From: Ulva prolifera
Taxonomy: Eukaryota; Chlorophyta; Ulvophyceae; Ulvales; Ulvaceae
Length of the DNA stretch: 64,000 bases
Direction: 5' to 3'
Assembly: GCA_023078555.1 (NCBI GenBank)
Contig: CM041197.1
Coordinates: 8,402,842 to 8,466,841 of the forward strand
In this document: positions 59,881 to 64,000 of the stretch, piece after piece
How positions within the stretch are numbered: position 1 is the first letter of the stretch
Layout of the letters: every line of letters begins with the position of its first letter
Notes under the pieces: model-generated
The model's input: the letters and a program-made list of their open reading frames with translations, nothing else
Database searches by the model: none
What the model was told of the DNA's origin: nothing
Made by a program: the position numbers and the translations under genes

Positions 59881-61497
59881 GGGGGGGGGGGGGGGGGGCC
59901 TTGTCCCATCACGGTAGGTCCCCTGGGGTCATGCTTATTGGCACTGACCACACGCTGCTCATGGCGTGTATGACCCTGTCGTGCATGATGCTGGCCTTCT
60001 GCACCCTCAGCAGCCCAGCTCCTTTCTGCGTCTAATCGCGCGCCCCCGACATCATTCGGTGGTTGTTCTGGAACATGCCGTTGGTTGCAGTGCGTTGCTG
60101 TTCATTTTGGTGCTCTGCCATACGCTGGCCCGGTCTCATATAACTACACACGGCGTCAACCATTTGGCGGTCATGGAACCCTATGCTCTACCACATGTAC
60201 AGAGGCCGGGAAGCTCGCCGGCAATCGCCCACTCTCTGACCACCCCCTGCCCGCCCGATCGGCGCCCCGACCCGCACCCGCGCTGTGCTCAGCTCGCGCC
60301 CGCGCTGTGCTCAGCTGTGCTCAGCCCGACCCGCACCCGCGCTGTGCAGGCCTTCCAGTTCACACTGAGCCCGCTCCCAGTCACGCTCACCGGCTCGATC
60401 CTCATGCTGCTCGTCACCTTCCGCACAAACAACAGCTACCTCCGCTTCGACGAGGCGCGCAAGATGTGGGGGCTGATGCTCAACCGCAGCCGCGACACCG
60501 TGCGCATGGCGATCTCGTTCTTCCCGGAGGAAGCGACCCAGCGCAAGGCAACCTTTGCGCGGTGGATGATCGCGTTCACCATCTGCCTCAAGTCGCACCT
60601 CCGCCCCGGGGAGGACCTCCCCGCCGAGGTCTCCAGCCTACTGTCCCCGAACGAGCAGCGGGTGCTGCTAGAGTCTGACCACAAGGTGCGCCACTCCCCG
60701 ACCGCACCCCCCCCCACCCTTTAGCTAGTTGCTTGTCGAACGGAATGCGTTGCGGCGGTGTGTGCCGTTTGCACCCAGCACCCCGTCGGTGGAACCCGAG
60801 TGGTTAGTGTGCCACACGTGGCCGCCGGCACCACTCCAGGGGCTCTCTCGCTCGGGAGACCTAGACGGTGCAGCCACGCTGCTGCTCTTTGGTGCCAGAA
60901 TTGGTACCCGGCTCTGCGCGATGCCGTCACTCAGCCACTCGTCCGTACACGGTTGCCGCTGCCGCCAGCTCGTGCCACCGGCCGAGTGCGCAGCCTTCCG
61001 TGCCCTGCTGCGTGCGGTGGCCAGGTGTGCATCGTGCGCGGACGCTGCCCCTCACGTGTGCGTGTGACCGTGTGCGTGTGACCGCCGCCGCCGTGACGAC
61101 CCGAGTGGCGGCTGCAGGTGCTGACGTGCCTGCAAGTGATGTCGCACATCATCGAGGACGTCGACATGCCGATGGCGGCGCGGCTGCAGCTGCAGCGCGA
61201 GCTCACCGTCTTTGAGGACATCCTCGGCGGCTGCGAGCGGCTGCTGCGCACGCCGATCCCGGTGTCGTACACGCGTCACTCGACGCGCATGATCGTGGGC
61301 TGGCTCACGCTGTTCCCCATCTGGCTGCAGAACCAGGTCGGCCTCGAGCTCATCCCCACCACCGCCTTCATCGCCTTCATCCTCCTCGGTGCGCCCTCGC
61401 AATTACCCCCCCCCCCCCCCCCATTTTGCGCCGTCAACAATGTCCATAGTGCACCCTGCGTGCTGGCCTCGCCACAATGGTTCTTTGTAAACCCCTC

Positions 61498-61529
<32 letters not shown>

Positions 61530-62144
61530 ACACAAACACCGTCCGCAGTGCAAAGTCCAGCGTGTACCCTGCAAGCTGCTGGGGCCATCATGTTGCAGAG
61601 CCGGGCGGGCGTCCACTTGCTATGAAGCCGACGTTCTGGGTCTGCGTGAGCGGTTGTGTGAGGCTGTGCGGTCTACGCGGCTCATACAGTGGTGTGGGAC
61701 GCGTCGCGCTCTGGAGTCATGGGTGCATCGGATGTGGGGATGCATACACAATGTGACCCCGGCGCTCCCGTCAGTCAGCACGTGCCTCGCCTGCCGTGTC
61801 AGGGCTGTGCCGCGCCAGCAGTGGCCCCGGGGTCCTGCGCCCTCACACTACTCCTCCTAGCCCATGCGTGGCACTCAGGCCCGGCACTGGCCCGGGGCAT
61901 CATGCTGCCGGCTGCATGTGCGACATGCATACGTGTCGACACGTGACGGGCGGGCGGCGGTGCAGGCATGGAGGAGATCGGCGTCGAGAACGAGGAGCCG
62001 TTCAGCATCCTGCCGCTCGAGGTGATCGCCGGCAAGGCGAAGAGCGACATCATCGAGCTGATGAACAAGCAGAAGGAGAACCGCAAGTTCGCGGACGTCG
62101 TGTACGATTACTCCGAGGCCACCTCGGCCGTGTTTGAGCTCTAG
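59233..62144 (+). CDS. Bestrophin-family anion channel (plant/algal type)
   Basis: Chloride/bicarbonate-type channel. Plant and green-algal relatives sit in thylakoid or other organelle membranes (VCCN1-type; in Chlamydomonas, BST proteins act in bicarbonate supply); localisation here is inferred. Exons: 59233-59733, 60350-60685, 61118-61388, 61966-62144; phases 0, 0, 1; 428 residues. ATG 59233 opens a basic, polar leader of about 95 residues. Family landmarks: YRAFRRVVFDFDYW, VLRDILVPVLWFTSVATIVA (TM), PLPVTLTGSILMLLVTFRTN then SYLRFDEARKMWGLMLNRSR, FARWMIAFTICLKSHLRP, ARLQLQRELTVFEDILGGCE, PIPVSYTRHSTRMIVGWLTL, and in the last exon GMEEIGVENEEPFSILPL. Intron 1 appears to use a GC-AG pair (ACACAG|gcacgt); no GT donor nearby is in phase. 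Introns 1 and 3 contain long C tracts. Confidence 0.9.
59849..59898. repeat. C30 directly abutting G20 in bestrophin intron 1
   Basis: 30 C (59849-59878) followed without a spacer by 20 G (59879-59898). The junction is a perfect 20-bp palindrome able to form a hairpin in DNA or in the pre-mRNA. It could be an assembly join of two opposite-strand homopolymer reads. Confidence 0.75.
61406..61529. repeat. Two C homopolymers (C17 and C31) in bestrophin intron 3
   Basis: C17 lies at 61406-61422 and C31 at 61499-61529, both on the sense strand, 17 and 110 bases after the exon 3 donor. Confidence 0.8.
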
Positions 62145-64000
62145 AGGTCGACGTAGGCAGCTGTGGCCGCGGCCCAGGCATGCTGCGGGCGGCGGCTGTG
62201 GCCGCATGCATGTGCCACACCGGCCGGCGGCAGAGTGCCAAAGGTCCGGCCAGTGATATCAGTGTCGGGGCGTGTGCAGGGGCCTGGCAGCGGGTACGTG
62301 GCACCCGCGAGCCTCTGCCGTGGCGGCTGGGCGAGTGGATGGCAGCAGGGGCAGGGGCTGGCGGCGGGGCGTGTGTGCATCGGCCCGGTGAGCTGGGTTT
62401 ATGCAGGGGCGATCGCCGCGGCGGCGCACAGCGGCGGCGATGGGGTGTGTGTGTGTGTGTGTGTGTCGCCCGCCTGCCGCGGCTGCCCGGGCCGGTCAGC
62501 CTTGGTGGTGCGGGAGGTGTGTCGTGATATGGGTCGCAGTGGACCGCTGCCGATCCCGGCCGTGTGTTGCGGCAGCAGGCAGAGGGGGAGGTAGCGGCGG
62601 CGCGCGAGCGTGGGCCGCTTGCGTTCAGAGAGAGTGGTAGAGATTCAGGCATGGGGGGCCGTTGGTGCCCTTGTGGAGAGAGCTGGCACGATGCATTGCC
62701 GATATGCGGTCAGGCACGTGTGTTTCTTGTAACTGGCACGGCAGTCAGTGCCATGACATGCTCGGTGGCGCCTCCAGTTTCACGGTGTCGGGCTGGGGCA
62801 TCAGCAGAACCGCTGGAACTTGCGGAATCCAACTCAGCTGTGTCGGTGTGTGTGCGACCTGTATCTTGACATGTGACCGTGCATTGTGGCATTTTCTCAT
62901 TCAGTGCCCATCTGAGCACTGCAGTGCCACACCGTTGCACTGAGTCTGCCCTGTGTCAACTGGCAGACATCTTGCATCGTGTTGCATCATCACCTATCAG
63001 GTCTGCTGCAGATGAAGTTGTTGGATCAATCAAGTCAACCTATGCGCTTGGTTACAAGGTCATAAACGGAGACTCAGGCAGCACGCTGCTGTGTAAAGCA
63101 CTGTTTGGTGTCACATGAGGCGTACTGCAGGCTATGCTGGCCAGGGTGTCACGAGGGGGGCGCTCGTGAGGGGGGTGTGCGATGTGAGGCATGTGCGCGG
63201 CCGCGGGCTGTGATGACTCAGCAACCTGCTCTGGCGCCCGCGCGCCCCGATCGCCCATGCGTGGAGAAGCGATGCTCACCGTGAGTACTGTCGATGGGGA
63301 TCCTGTTTTTCGATGCTGTCTGATGGACAGCGGCAGCAAAAGGGGATGTGACCACGCGGTGTGGCCTGAGTAGCTGAGAGCTCAGGCAGTACGCGAAACC
63401 GTAAGCCCAGTAGTCTTGTAATTTGAGGCACATCACTGTACCGCGCGTAGGGGTCTTCGCCTCGTCATCTGGGAAATGTCGACGGACGGCACGCAGTCAG
63501 TGGCTTTCGGGGTGTTTGCCCGGCCGTGAAGTTGAGTACCGTGTACTCCAGCCCACACGATGCAAAGCTGAGGCACGAGATGCACATTACACCACTGTGT
63601 CTTTTGGGAGCATACCCTGTGTATTTACCAAGTGTTCCCCGCCCTGATCGTGATCTGCTCTCCTCACAGTGCACGTAGCCAGTGCTAGACGACCACAGCC
63701 ATCTCACGAGTACCAAAATAAACTTGGAGAGTTTGTAAGAGGCGTTTCTGAGCAGCTGTAGCGCTGAATAGATCTCGACATGACCATTGGAGCGTTCAGC
63801 TTTGTCGATGAGATGTTCCCTGGCAGCCGCTTCAGAGCTCGACCGTACGCATCCACTTTCGAAATACCTTGTTATTACTGTATATGTGACTGGCTGCCAT
63901 TGCACTGCGGGAAGTCGCGTCTACTCAAAAGATCTTGTGAGACGAGCGCATTACACGTCATGAGCGACGTCGCAGAGGGACATCGCCTGGCATGGATCTA
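62145..64000. other. Right-end stretch with a (TG)n run and a possible minus-strand exon
   Basis: A (TG)n microsatellite lies at about 62447-62466. On the minus strand 63905-63720 a frame (SSEAAAREHLIDKAERSNGH, VEIYSALQLLRNASYKLSKF) looks like an exon ending TTG|gtactc, of a gene whose start lies near or beyond the right edge. No family recognised. The rest is unremarkable. Confidence 0.35.

Noticed and set aside
62447-62466. (TG)n run as a regulatory element
   Set aside because: An ordinary microsatellite downstream of the bestrophin stop; no support for function.
1-64000. CRISPR arrays, bacterial operons, rRNA and tRNA genes
   Set aside because: Split genes show this is eukaryotic nuclear DNA; no regularly spaced repeats, no rRNA-like block and no convincing tRNA B-box/cloverleaf was noticed by eye.

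Overview
This is nuclear DNA of a eukaryote, most likely a green alga (Chlorophyta). The genes are split by GT-AG introns, exons are GC-rich (often well above the flanking DNA), and the recognisable proteins fit a photosynthetic protist: two mTERF-like proteins with basic N-terminal presequences, a plant/algal-type bestrophin channel, a LAS1 ribosome-biogenesis nuclease, ribonuclease-inhibitor-like LRR proteins, a GT92-type glycosyltransferase and a receptor-like kinase with a beta-helix ectodomain. The species cannot be named from sequence alone. Gene models were built by hand from reading frame, splice consensus, intron phase and family motifs; nothing was searched against a database.

Layout, left to right. 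1-1970 (-): GT92-type glycosyltransferase, C-terminus off the window. 2806-7771 (-): long LRR protein with a proline-rich tail. 10199-12782 (+): LAS1. 15225-18085 (-): shorter LRR paralogue. 18.4-20.7 kb: two weak minus-strand models. 25280-31452 (+): eight-exon receptor-like kinase, the best candidate here for something under-described. 36525-37055 (+): small basic nuclear-type protein. 41354-41745: 73-bp minisatellite beside a G30 run. 42033-42836 (-): terminal exons of an unidentified gene. 43267-45219 (-) and 48291-49572 (-): two mTERF-like paralogues with the same exon plan. 50885-55628 (+): coiled-coil protein. 58112-59124 (+): unresolved small gene. 59233-62144 (+): bestrophin. The right end holds a possible minus-strand exon.

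The genes do not form a pathway or operon. The local themes are paralogue pairs (LRR and mTERF), long introns carrying C homopolymers on the sense strand, and large stretches (7.8-10.2, 18.8-25.2, 31.5-36.5, 37.1-42.0, 45.2-48.3, 55.6-58.1 kb) with short tandem repeats, a small inverted-repeat element and only fragmentary coding potential.
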